From Quercus robur (Eukaryota > Streptophyta > Magnoliopsida > Fagales > Fagaceae): a stretch of DNA of 64,000 nt. Location of the stretch: assembly GCF_932294415.1 (NCBI RefSeq), contig NC_065536.1:50158354-50222353 (forward strand). The letters run 5' to 3'. A program made the position numbers and the translations under genes. Below are positions 21,003 to 32,066 of the stretch, piece after piece (position 1 is the first letter of the stretch; each line of letters opens with the position of its first letter). The notes beneath the pieces are model-generated. The model worked only from the letters and a program-made list of their open reading frames with translations, was not told the DNA's origin and made no database searches.

Positions 21003-21807
21003 AAGCTAGCCAAATTTAGTCTTTAACGATGAGGATGAAGATGGCAATGACGTGCTCGAGCTCAAAGAAAAACTCGGTGCCTGTAACCTTGACTCATGTC
21101 CTGATCAATCAGCTGGTAAATGCTACATGCTTATATTTGTGTTTCCATTTTTCTTCTTCATAAAATCAATTGCAAGAGAACAAAATACAGTTATGTACAT
21201 TGATAGAATTTTTCAATGTTACAAGCGTCAACTAAAATTTCTACTTGAGATGCAGCAGAACTAATTAGTTTCTTGTGAATTTATCCATGATCTTTTAATA
21301 CGAACATTGTTTGAGTGCTTTTTCTGTTAGTATTCGTGAGTAAAATTTCTCTTTGTTTTTATGCCTGACTGCCATGGAGATTGAAATGCCTAAACTACCA
21401 ACCAAAAAGAAAGAACCTAGCAATTAAAAGGGCTGCTGCTGCTGCACAGAAGAAGTCCTTGGCAGCTGTTTTGGAGATATCTGATGATGATGAAGACTTT
21501 GAGCTCGAAGTTGTTGCTGTGCTCCAGAAACTGGGAAAAAGTGAGAAAGATGAGGGCATCTCCATTCAACAAGAAAAGTGGTTCGGTGTTGGGCAGGGTT
21601 GGTGAGGAAAATAAGGCAACTGAAGATGAAGAAAATTCGGGTTCTGCTTTTATTTCTGCCAGTAATTTAGAAACTATTGAAGTTGCACCAGCAAGAGCAA
21701 GACCTCAAAGGGTGAACCGCAGGCAGACAAGGTATGTGTTGAGTGACTCTGAAAGTGAACATGCCACTGAGGATTCCGACTTTGATGAAGAAGAGGGTCT
21801 AAAGTAG
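21003..21807 (+). pseudogene. DNA topoisomerase II C-terminal fragment, broken
   Basis: Three pieces read in order. About 21030-21115 gives DVLELKEKLGACNLDSCPDQ and ends at a donor-like GTAAAT. After a likely intron, about 21375-21590 gives EMPKLPTKKKEPSN, then a frame change to RAAAAAQKKSLAAVLEISDD. A second frame change leads to MRASPFNKKSGSVLGRV and an acidic tail with VNRRQTRYVLSDSESEH, stopping at 21805-21807. The lysine/alanine-rich then SDSE-rich tail resembles the disordered C-terminus of plant DNA topoisomerase II. No gate or ATPase domain is present, and at least two frameshifts or stops break it. The retained intron argues against a processed copy; a fragment moved by a duplication or transposon is more likely. 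The identification is by pattern recall only. Confidence 0.5.
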
Positions 21808-24700
21808 TTGTTCTGTTGAGAAGCTGACTGAAAAACTCTCATGGAAAACCCTTTTCGCTCCATTAACATGAATTTAATTAGTCAATTTATTAGTGAACAA
21901 GAGAGGAAATCAGCAACATTAAAATTACCTTCTGGGGGGCAACAAAAAGAGGATCCTATCAACTTGTTTCGAAATGGGAACCAAATCTCTTTCCCCTTGT
22001 AATGTACTCCTTGACTCTTGGTTTGTAATTTGGATAATCTGCTGAACTGCATTCCCTGGCAATGATCTTTGTCTATTGTGATTTGTTATGGGCAAGGATT
22101 TTCTTTCACCTTGCAATTCAACAATTACATCTCACTAATATCATAGAAGTTAGAATGCCAAAAAATAAGTGTAATTGGTTCATAAGAATTAGACGATTAG
22201 CTTGCATGTTAGAGGAGGGCGAAGTGCACAAACTGTATCAAATAATATGTCTCACTTGATTGATATTCTATCATATATAATGGAATGTGTCTTTAAACTT
22301 AAACCTCCCTTTAGTGCAATTACTCAAGAAATCAACAGAGTTAATGGTGGTTTGGTGCTTAAACCAAAACTCTTATGTGCTGAAATTGGAAACAACACAC
22401 ACGAGAATATCCACAACACATTTAGAAATCCAAATTGTTAGCACTATTATGGCCTTGTGCTCTTCCCGGTTTAGTGGACATGTACAAGAGAAAACCTTTT
22501 TACTCTTGCTAGAAGCGGTACCACTCCTATGTTCACAAAGGTGAAGTTCCTTCTTATGCCCCTGTTACACAGACATTTATGATTTATGATTTATGAACTT
22601 TATTAAAAGTTTAAACCCATCCTCAATTTCATCGTAACAGTCTGCACTAATCCATCTTGAATGAGACACAAATTTAGTGCTCTTACTAACCACATATCAA
22701 TAGCTTGTTGTTACCCTTTAAACCTCTTAGATATAATTAGTTTGAGGTTGAGTTTCCACTATTGGTGATTCTCTTAAAAGAAGGGTTTAGTCCCATTCCA
22801 ATAGATGTTATCCTTACCAAGTCTCGAGACACACTTCAGTAAAAGACTTATTTTATATATAGAATTACGTAGGCAATGGACTAGTCCAATCACATTTGAC
22901 TTGCCTTACGTATTCTTGTCTTAGACTTTTAAGTCTAAATTTACTTTGTATACAACTCATGTATATCATATGCATTGTGGTTTCACAACTATAGTACAAG
23001 GAATAGCTTACTATGGTCGTGGCCACGACACTTTATCAAAACCTTAGCCATTTTCTTTCCTTGCCCGTTACCATTATAATCAATGCTCTCAATTTAATTC
23101 TATAGTAGAGTAAATACATCTTATTTCTTTAATGCTTACACATAGCACCCCCACATGTAGTGATTATCTAACTAGACACAGATATTATCACTCACATCAA
23201 TAATAGAATTAAACTTGAATATTCTATACAATAGATATTTATCACAATTAAGTACATTCTAGTGATTAACCTCAAGTTTTAGAAATTTTGAAACTCTATA
23301 TACTGTGAAGGCAATGTCTAGTTTAGTTCCATACATGATACGCAACATGAACTTAATTCACTAGCAAACTCGAGTTGTGCATCCGCCCTTCCAGTAATTT
23401 CTTTATTTATTATTGGAATCAGAGTGTCTTTGCCTCTTTAAAGATATTAAAATCTAAGAAGCAAATTCTCAACACTAATCTCAACACAATGAGATAACAC
23501 AATTCCCAATAGAATGAGAAATCACTAATCTCAACACAATGAGATTACTCAAATCTCAACAAAATGAGATATCACAAATCTCAAAATTAGATTAATATAG
23601 TGCACATCTCCACTATATTTCTTTACTTGATTCCTATTCATAAAAGACTTTCATTTAATTAATTAAGGAAGTACAAACCCACAGGTCTTTCAAGAAAACT
23701 TCCTTACCAAAATCACTATTTAAGAAAGTCACTTCATATCTATATGATGCATACTCAAATTATATGTGGAGACACAATCCAATATTTCATTATTGATCCT
23801 TGAATGTTCAATTAATGAACTCACTTGCACTCTCTTTATTTCACAAAGAGATACTTTCAAAATAGGATCATCACATGTGCTTGATTAAACTTGAGACATC
23901 TACCACACATAACAAAATTTAATCACAATTAATTTAACATCCATCGATGTTGATTCTCAATACCTTTAACAAGTACATCTTTGATACACATTAGCATCCT
24001 TATGAGTCCATGACTCTTTTGAGGGTTATATCCCCACACTTCTTGGATATCATAATTCCACAATTTGAGTTTCTAAACCCCACAATTTGGGTTCTCAACC
24101 ATTCCAAAATTCACATATATACACATACTGTAATTACATATATCAAAATATAATAATAGAATATAGTGAATTTCTTTAAAATTATATGAATCGTTTTAAA
24201 GATATCAAACTAATAACACAAATAATTACTAGTGTATGGATATCAAAATCTATATTTTCCCTTTGTTTCAAACCTTTTACTATTAACCTTAGACCAAAAG
24301 ATTTTATATTTTATTCTAATACCCACTCACAACTAATTGGTTTTGAAACTAGAGATAGATCCAGTAAGACCCAATTATTATTAAATAATATCGAATCTAT
24401 CTTATCAGTAATAGCTTCTTACAATAGAAAGCTATGTCTTTTACAAGCACAAAGCTTTCTTAAACTTTAGGATCACTTTCCTCAAAGAGTACTATGTTTA
24501 TTTAATTAGGACTACATTTTTATTAACTTTAATAAGGTAAACAAGAGCTTCACATGAAATAAAAATTTGGATTAAAATCCTTTTTATTTCTCAAACTTTG
24601 ACACCACATTTGTTCACTTGGTGAACCACATTTAAATCTTTAATATCACTTAATGTGATATTTAACATTGAAGTCATTTACTCGTGTTTAAGTAGGTATC
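21808..24700. other. Gene-free AT-rich region, probable retroelement remains
   Basis: No supported gene. Positions 23474-23588 hold imperfect short repeats containing AATCTCAACACAATGAGAT, itself a small inverted repeat (ATCTCA/TGAGAT). The rest may be the 3' part of the decayed copia element whose clearer motifs lie at 24880-25830, but I could not identify its LTR. Confidence 0.4.
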
Positions 24701-24879
24701 GAGGTATCCTTGAAATCATCTTTGAATTTAAACTCAAAAAATTCAATATCCTTTGATTTCACTTTTATATTAGACATTAAGTATAATTAACTACATATCC
24801 TCAAATTTACTCAAAACTTACATATACACTTTATATAGCTCTTTGACTAATTAGTCCTCTTTGGTCTATCATTTTACAA

Positions 24880-25830
24880 GAGGTTAAACACCCCCACAAT
24901 TTAAAATGATAAGCATTTGGTCACATTCTCATTTCATAACACATGAAATTCCTTTGAAATGAAACTCTATTATGCACATAGCATACACTAAACAAAGCTT
25001 CTTCCCATTGATCAGATAAGAACTTAGCTGATTGCACTCAAGTTTATGGTATTCACCATATCTAATAGAGTTCTCTCTTTCGACTAAACCATTTTATTAG
25101 GGTGTATAAGGGACAGCACTTTGGTGTATTATGACATGTTCCTCACAAAGAAGAATATACATTTAGAAATATTCACCATTTCTAATCAATACACCATTCA
25201 ATTCAAATCATCATGCTGATATAAATTATATCATGCTTTGACATAAATTTCAAGAATTTGAAATTTAAATGTTCTAGTCTAGCATGTCACAAATAAAGAA
25301 TCAATAATATAAGCACAACCAAAACATATTGATAAATAACACTCAATTTGAACATGTCATTAGTAACCTATCCATTGCCTACTAATGTCTCATACTTGAA
25401 CAAGACCATTCTTAAATAACAAATTGACTTCTCTTGATATCGGGTGTGTGAAAAACATAGCATTGGTCAAGAGAGCTTCTTGCCAAAACTCAATTTCACT
25501 TCAACAATGCACTTTCCATAAACTTTTGCCTTACTATGGATATCCACAAGCACCTTTAGTTCTATGGAAGACTCCTCATAAGTCTTGAATTATGCCTTGT
25601 AGTTACACACATGCAACATTGCATCTAAATCAAAACACCAATCAGATGGATTTGTAATTACAGCCATATGAAATATAGTGATCAGTAATGTCCTTAATGA
25701 CAATTGCTTCATTTGCATTTTCATCTTCATCCTTCTTTTTCTTTAAGAACTTACATTCTCAAATGTAATGGTCTTTGTTTCCACAAAGGAAACATGACAA
25801 GTTCTACTTGTCATTGTTAGGATCCTTAGA
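24880..25830 (-). pseudogene. Decayed Ty1/copia retrotransposon (gag knuckle to integrase)
   Basis: On the minus strand, near 25795-25745, CFLCGNKDHYI, a stop, then EC gives a CX2CX4HX4C zinc knuckle with its last loop interrupted. It is followed by a lysine-rich stretch, as in copia gag. Further on (about 25290-25255) HARLEHLNFKFLK resembles the pre-integrase HxRLGHLN motif. Near 25100-25000, LIKWFSRKRELY then SAKFLSDQWEEALFSVCYVHNRV matches the integrase NGVAERKNRT...W.EA...A.Y..NR pattern. Many stops and frameshifts make it non-functional. Gag upstream of integrase fits copia order. Ends and LTRs were not located. Confidence 0.65.
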
Positions 25831-26109
25831 GTTGTTCTTCTAAAACCATTGACACACTCATTCACATTCAAGTGTTTATTGGTCTTACTAGAACTTCCAA
25901 ATTTAATATTGTTCACATTCACTTTAGAATCGATGTTAGTTACACCTCTAACCAGACTTTCCTCTTCAATTCAGTGATGTTGTCTGAATTGATCTAAAGT
26001 GAGATTTTTTGACATGTTATTTAATGTCTTCACATAGTTTAGAAAATCACTTAGGAAAATATTCACAAACTTTATCACTTTAAGAGTTTAAGTTCCCATC
26101 CTTTAGATT

Positions 26110-27529
26110 TTCTACTTCACTTTATAACATTTAAACATGTCAAAATTTTATTCTTATATCTCAATTCAAATAAATTCGCACAAATGCAAATATTCTAACA
26201 AAGAAGCTCATCAATCAATTTGAAATTCAAATTGCCCATAAACAAGTAATTCGTACCTTCATTGTTCAAACTATGAACATGGCTTTTAATGCATCCACAA
26301 TATGCAAGAATCATCACCTTGTCTTGCCAACAAAGAAACTTGTTTCTTTAAGCCAATTGAAGATTCATTGTGATCGATTCATCATTTGAAGAACTCTTCA
26401 AATCCAAGCCAATTGCTCTTTCTATCGTGTAAAATTGGATCCATCAAAACAATCCAATTTCACCAAACCATGATTCAACATCTTCAAAGTTGTACCATCA
26501 TTTACTCCCTATCTTATAGTAAAATATTGTCTAAGATTGTTGGGGATTTCACCAAATTAAGGAGTAATAATGAAAGAACAAATGAACATATCAAGTAAAT
26601 AGAAATTAGTAATTGACTTGGAGGCACAATTAAATGTTATCCTTAGACAATATTTGTCCCCATACGCAAGTTGCTAAAGGGTTTCTACAAACTTGTCCCC
26701 AAGATACAACCAAGTTTTTTGGGTTCTACAAATAGCAATTTTGGAGAATACCAACAGGATTTCTTGTGTTTCTTTGTAACTTACTATTTTCAAGTGAATA
26801 TTAACCTCTATTTATACCCTTAGGGTTATAACACTTCAAAAGGTACGTATGGAGAGTTAAAATGTTTCATAAAACCATTCACAAGGCTTGAAACCTCTTC
26901 AACCTTTCTGAACAGTTACCAGAAAATTCTGCAGAAAATTCAATTTTTTCGAGTTTCAATCGGTTGAGAGGTCCTTTCGATCGATCGAATGCTCTTTTTG
27001 ATCGATCGAATGCTCTTTTCAATTGATCGAATAGGAATCGAATAGCAATCGAACCATCCAGAAACTCCAAGATTATTTTCTTACTATTTCGATCGATCAA
27101 GCCAAAGTTTCGACCGATTGAAAATACTAAATTTCGAATTTTCACTTAGAAAATTCCAGAACTTGAATTTTCACTATAACAACTTTATGAAACAATATTC
27201 TCCAAACTCAAACATCATTATTATTACAACCTATCTATGTATATATCTATATATACAACAAAAGTTTAAAAAGATTAATTTCTAGGGCGCAGTACATTGC
27301 TGATGGTGATCCCATTTTGCCGAGCTCCCTTCTTCCCCATGCCAAATGCCTCTTTCTTTTGTTCTATTTCGTTTGCCTTTTCAATTTCTTTTTACTTGTC
27401 TTTTTTCATTATATTTGCTAACTCGCGGTTAACAAAATGATTTTATCTTTTTTACTTTTGTTGTTTTGTATGTCTGAGTTAGTTACCCATGTGAACATCA
27501 AATCAAACTTAACTCACTTTTTCTTTTGG
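26110..27529. other. Gene-free region with GATCGATCGAA iterations
   Basis: No gene was recognised. Between about 26955 and 27125, TTCGATCGATCGAA-like palindromes recur (TTTCGATCGATCGAATGCTC, TTTTGATCGATCGAATGCTC, TTTCAATTGATCGAA, TTTCGATCGATCAAG). They may be part of an LTR of the neighbouring copia element, but no matching partner was found. Confidence 0.4.
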
Positions 27530-29140
27530 CGTAAGTGCACTTTTAGTCCTTACATTTTGGATTTTTTATATTTTAGTCCCTACATTTTCATTTTACCACT
27601 TTTAGTCCCTAAACCAATTAACACGTGTTATTTTCATCCTTTCCGTCAGTCAATAGATGGAAACATCTGAGATGACTAACGGAGGAATTAAAATATTATT
27701 AAAAAAGCCACATCATATAAAATAATAATAAAATTTCTAACCTTCTTATTTTTTAAAAAAAAAGAAAAGAAAAAAATTAATTTTGTTTCTTCTCTTTTTT
27801 TTTTGGGAAGAACGTGAAGAACCCAGAAACTTCTAAGTTCTAACCCGTCAGTCCCTCCTACCTTCAAAGATTCAAAACACCTTCAACAAACCCAAAATCC
27901 TTACACACCTTCATCCAAATTTACAGACGCAATTATAATCTCTCATTCTCATTACAAACCCAAATTTACCCAAAAGAACAATTGGAATCTCTCAAGTTCT
28001 CTCTCTATGGGCTAATTGAAGGTGAGCTCTCTCTTTAAATCCATTGCTTAAACGATGAAGCCGTTGGTGGTGAGGTTTGTGAAGTCGAGTGCGATGGATT
28101 TGAGATAAAAGGAGGCTGAGATCGGCTTGATCTGGGTTAGAGAGATGCTGTGATCGGTTGCTAGCGGCAATATGGCCGGTGACGACACAACGTAGGGCCA
28201 GTGATAGCAAAGCTCAGTGGTGGAGTCGAATCTGGTCGGTCCGGTCTCGATCTCGCTGAATTTGGAGAAGAACTACCTCAATTTCTCGGAATCGGTATTG
28301 AACGATGTAGGGTTTGAGGAGTTTCGTTTAAGAAGAAGAAGAAGTTGTTGTACGTAGCGGTTATTGTTGTTGTTGTTGTACACAACCATTTTTCCTCATC
28401 TTCTTTAGAATCTTCTCTCTCTCTCTCTCTCTCTCACCATCTCTCCTCCAACCCGAGCCTCCATGGCCAACCATAGTCATCCTGGTTCTCTCTCCTTGAT
28501 CTGAACATACTCAGATCTATCTTCTTTCTCTATCTTCGATCTAGACGGTTAGACTGGGTTTTTGCCATTTGGGTTTGCTTGGGTCTGTAAATTTGGATTA
28601 AGGCGTGTAAGGACTTTGGGTTTGTTGAAGGTATTTTGAATCAGGTCTTTGTGTTTGTAATGGGAATGTGAAAGAATGACAGAGTAATTGTTGAATGTCT
28701 TTGTGTTTTGTAAATCTGTGGGCATGTCTTTGTGTTTGTAAATTTGACTGATTTTATGGGTTTCGTTGCTAAGGAAATACAAGAAAAGAGAAAAAAAAAT
28801 ATTGATTTTTTAAATTTCTGGGCAAGGTTTGCTGGGAAGAAAATGAAGAACATGATTAACGGGGAAGAACACATGTTCTAGATTCTTCATGTTCTTCCAA
28901 AAAAAAGAGAAACAAAATTAATTTAATTCTTTTCTTTTCTTTTTTAAAAAATTAGAAGGTTAGAAATTTTATTATTATTTTATCTGATGTGGCTTTTTTA
29001 ATAATATTTTAATTCCTCCATTAGTAACCTTAGATGTTTCCGTTTGTTGACTGACAGAAAGGACAAAAATAACACGCGTTAATTGGTTTAGGGACTAAAA
29101 GTGGTAAAATAAAAATATAGGGACTAAAAGTGCATTTACG
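27530..29140. mobile_element. Mutator-like element with about 300-bp inverted ends
   Basis: The left arm (27530 to about 27835) and right arm (about 28880-29140) are long inverted repeats. Both begin CGTAA(G/A)TGCACTTTTAGTCC, continue through CCACTTTTAGTCCCTAAACC, GGAATTAAAATATTATTAAA and AAGCCACATCA, and end near GGAAGAAC.TGAAGAA. Very long TIRs are typical of Mutator-like elements. The 1-kb interior is locally GC-richer, with (GTT)n and (CT)n tracts, and has no transposase, so it is non-autonomous. The flanks are T-rich and a 9-bp duplication cannot be called with confidence. Confidence 0.75.
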
Positions 29141-30832
29141 TCTTTTTTTTCTCCCTCTAAAGTTCAACTATAAATGAACGTGCACATTAGCTACTATTGT
29201 CGTGCAATCTTGAAAATAACAATATATATATATATATATATATCTACTATTATTTAAGGGGCTTCTTCTATTTGGATTCCTCATTTTTTTAGTTCAAAAA
29301 TGCCTCTACACCTCTATATTTAAGTAGAGACAAAACTAAAGGACAATCCGGTAAAAATGCAACTCTAACTCCCAATAAAACATTACCTAAAAAATAGGAC
29401 CACTCTCCTGTTAATTTTCAAATTGCTTTATCTACTTATAAATTAGATTTTCAAAATAAAAATTATATATATAAAATATAGAAAAATAAAATAAAAAATA
29501 AAAAATAAAAACACACAATTTTTTTTCTACAAATTAAGACCACTAAAAAAAAAAAAAACCTCATTGCATAATGAAATATGAGTTTATAATTTTAAATATT
29601 TTCAATAAATTGTATGAGCTTTGACTTATTAATATATAAAAATAAATAATTTTATATATATTGATATATATATATATATATTTAGCGGTAATTTTGAAAT
29701 GATACACCATTATTAACCAGTACCAAAATATCTCGTTTTTCTTACCAAACCGGTACGGCCTCCCGTACAAGATTGACTTCCTTAAACATAGTTCAAGTAA
29801 AAAACTACTACAGCTCTAAAGTTGAGTTCGTTGTTTTACTAAGTAAAGATTCAATGCAGGACACACATTCATGATGCATAATGAGATGTATTTTCTTGAT
29901 AATCTCTTTTTACTAAAATTTAATATTAATATGAGTGGGGGAATGTTGTAGCATTTTAATATTAAATAATTAAAATGAATAAAATTGACAACTTAAATGT
30001 AAATATGTGTGACTCACATGTTTAATCTCACATTGAAAATGAGAGACTATTTTATTATTTTTAAGTGTGGAGATTAATGGGTTGAAATATATTGAAGTAG
30101 ATATTGGGTCAAATACATGTGCAAAGGTAAGGTAAAGAAAGGAGGCACGAGGGCTTTAGTTGAATCTTTTTAAAAACAGTGAGTGTCATGTCTCAATTCA
30201 AATAATATTATGTAATCTGTAATCTCTTCTAGATAAATATTATTCAGTATTTTTATTTCTCTGGTACTATTTCCATTTTTTTTTTTTTTAATGTTTGCAC
30301 CGACACAGTTTTTGGGTCCTACCTCGCAAGTGTTATGGCCATCAAGGCTTCGGTCACATGAACTAAGAACAATTTTATACCCATTACAAAATCTACAAGT
30401 ATTTACACCCAGTGTTTTGTCATTCTAATATTCTATTACTATTGTCAAATTTTAATTAAAAAGTGCAATTTTTTTTTTAATGAAATCGCCAATCACATTG
30501 CCAACTAAAAAAGCGAAAATAACTCATTGTCAAAACAAAACAAAAAAAGCTTTTTTATTCAATTATTTTAAAAAAAAATGGCAATGTGATTGCCAATATA
30601 TATATAAAAGAAGTGATAATACTATTGTCAAACTTTCCATCAATTTTTTCGCTATTCGCATTTCTCTAAATTCTTTTGCAAAGAGGTTACAAGGCCCAAA
30701 AATACATTAAATGGTATTATACATTAAAATATCTACACCACACTATTCAACACTAAAAAGAGGTTTGTATTTTGTAACTCAACTGCATCCTTCTTATATT
30801 TTCAAAACAAAAAAATCTACACAGTACATGAC
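29141..30832. other. Gene-free region, possible copia LTR relic
   Basis: No gene supported. GAGTGGGGGAATG followed by TTGTAGCATTTTAATATTAA at 29934-29966 resembles a copia polypurine tract joined to an LTR start on the + strand, but neither the LTR end nor a partner was found. TA microsatellites lie at 29222-29243 and about 29663-29681. ATCTACTATTATTTAAGGGGC at 29242 could be another Helitron 5' end (weak). Confidence 0.35.
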
Positions 30833-31258
30833 TCATTGTTTCATCATGACCTTGAACTCCTCAAAATTAAGCACCCCATTGCCATCAAGATCAAACTGGT
30901 TAATCATAACAACACATTCTTCAAGTGTTCTTGACTCGCCAAGTCGGCTAAGCATACTCTTCAGGCTCTTTGGCGTGATGCATTCAGCTCCATCTGTGTC
31001 ATACATCTCAAAGGCCTCTCTCAAGTCCTTTATTTTCTCTTCTTCACTCCCACTTTCCATTAAACCAACGAAATCCTCCAACCCCAGCAGCCCATCTCCA
31101 TCTGAGTCCAAGGATTCAATCACTGTCTCCGCCTCTTCCATCAGCAACCCGCCACCTATTGATTCAATGCAACGACACAGCTCCAGGGCTGAGATTTTAC
31201 CATCTTTGTCTTCATCAAATTGTTGGAATACACGGTTGTATGCACTGCATTTGTTCAT
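30833..31258 (-). CDS. Calmodulin-like calcium sensor, CML37/38-like
   Basis: This is a 141-aa intronless EF-hand protein. Loop 1 is [12 protein letters not shown] (15-26), loop 2 [12 protein letters not shown] (51-62, D instead of E at the last coordinating position), loop 3 [12 protein letters not shown] (87-98) and loop 4 [12 protein letters not shown] (123-134). Loop 3 lacks the acidic twelfth residue and the usual glycine-hydrophobic centre, so it is probably inactive, leaving three calcium sites. Plant CML proteins of this size and pattern (CML37/38/39, rgs-CaM group) relay calcium signals in stress and wounding responses. No transit peptide, myristoylation glycine or membrane segment is visible. 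The first ATG gives a normal N-terminus just before EF1, and a TATA box sits 215 bases upstream. The exact orthologue is uncertain. Confidence 0.9.
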   Translation of the reverse strand: MNKCSAYNRVFQQFDEDKDGKISALELCRCIESIGGGLLMEEAETVIESLDSDGDGLLGLEDFVGLMESGSEEEKIKDLREAFEMYDTDGAECITPKSLKSMLSRLGESRTLEECVVMINQFDLDGNGVLNFEEFKVMMKQ

Positions 31259-31470
31259 GGTTAATTCTACAACAACTGAAATAAGCTTAAGATTATATAA
31301 ACAAAGTGTTCAAGGGGAGATTTGAGAAAGTATTCAGTGTAGGTCCACGAAAATAAGCAGCTTAATATTCGTGGCTAGCTATGAACACCAGGGCTATAAA
31401 CTGGCAAAGTATAATTACTAGGCGACTGTGAATAAGAGTGGGCTGTAAAGGCTGAGTTATGAGACCTCCA

Positions 31471-31477
31471 TTTATAG
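31471..31477 (-). promoter_or_regulatory. TATA box of the CML gene
   Basis: The minus strand reads ACTATAAATGG, a canonical plant TATA, leaving a leader of about 180 bases before the ATG at 31258. Confidence 0.6.
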
Positions 31478-31639
31478 TTTTGGCAGACGCGTAGTTAGCT
31501 GAGCGGCCTAAGGTGAAACTTCTCGGAAAATGAAAATAACTCGTACGTGGCTTTTCTTCTTCTTCTTTTCCTCTGTTTTTTTTTTTTTTTTTTTAACTAG
31601 TTTTACCTTGGGATAATCTTATGGAGAAATAGGCAAGAA

Positions 31640-31800
31640 AGTGCGAACCTGACCTCAGACACGCTTATGGCTCAGGCCCATGAATCTTCCCTACTTTTTT
31701 TTTTGACTGAATGAATCTTCCCTACTTTAAGTAGTTAGGACTTAGGACTAACTACCCAACAAAGCCCCTAGATTTTGAAAAGCGAGAATCACGATGGCAC
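31640..31800. repeat. Paralogue of the 740-2850 flank, without the LTR insertion
   Basis: CAGACACGCTTATGG, then TCAGGCCCATGAATCTTCCC, then TAGTTAGGACTTA, then AACTACCCAACAAAGCCCCT parallels 742-805 joined to 2753-2850, with the single GTTAG where the other copy carries the LTR element. Similarity resumes at 33760-33915 against 2868-3060. The intervening stretch contains the hAT-type element at 32067. Confidence 0.75.
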
Positions 31801-32066
31801 ATATATGTTGGGGCCCTAATTTCTGATAAGCGAGAATCACGATGGATTTCTAGATCCTTTGACCAACAAAGTATTTAGGGTCTGTTTAACGTGTTTAAAT
31901 AATAAAAATTGTTGTTTAAATATTATAGTACGTATTTTTATATACATTTTTACCTATATGTATTTTCATAAAATTTAAATAACGTTAGTAAAAATCTCTT
32001 ACTAAATGGGTCCCTGATCTTTTCAAATATCTGATTATTTCATCAGGCATATGCATTCTTTCCATC

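Noticed and set aside
23474-23588. Regularly spaced short repeats considered as a CRISPR-like array
   Set aside because: Units are imperfect and irregularly spaced, and this is a plant nuclear sequence.
30711-31325. 204-aa open frame on the + strand
   Set aside because: It is the antisense of the EF-hand gene, serine-rich because of the acidic codons on the other strand.
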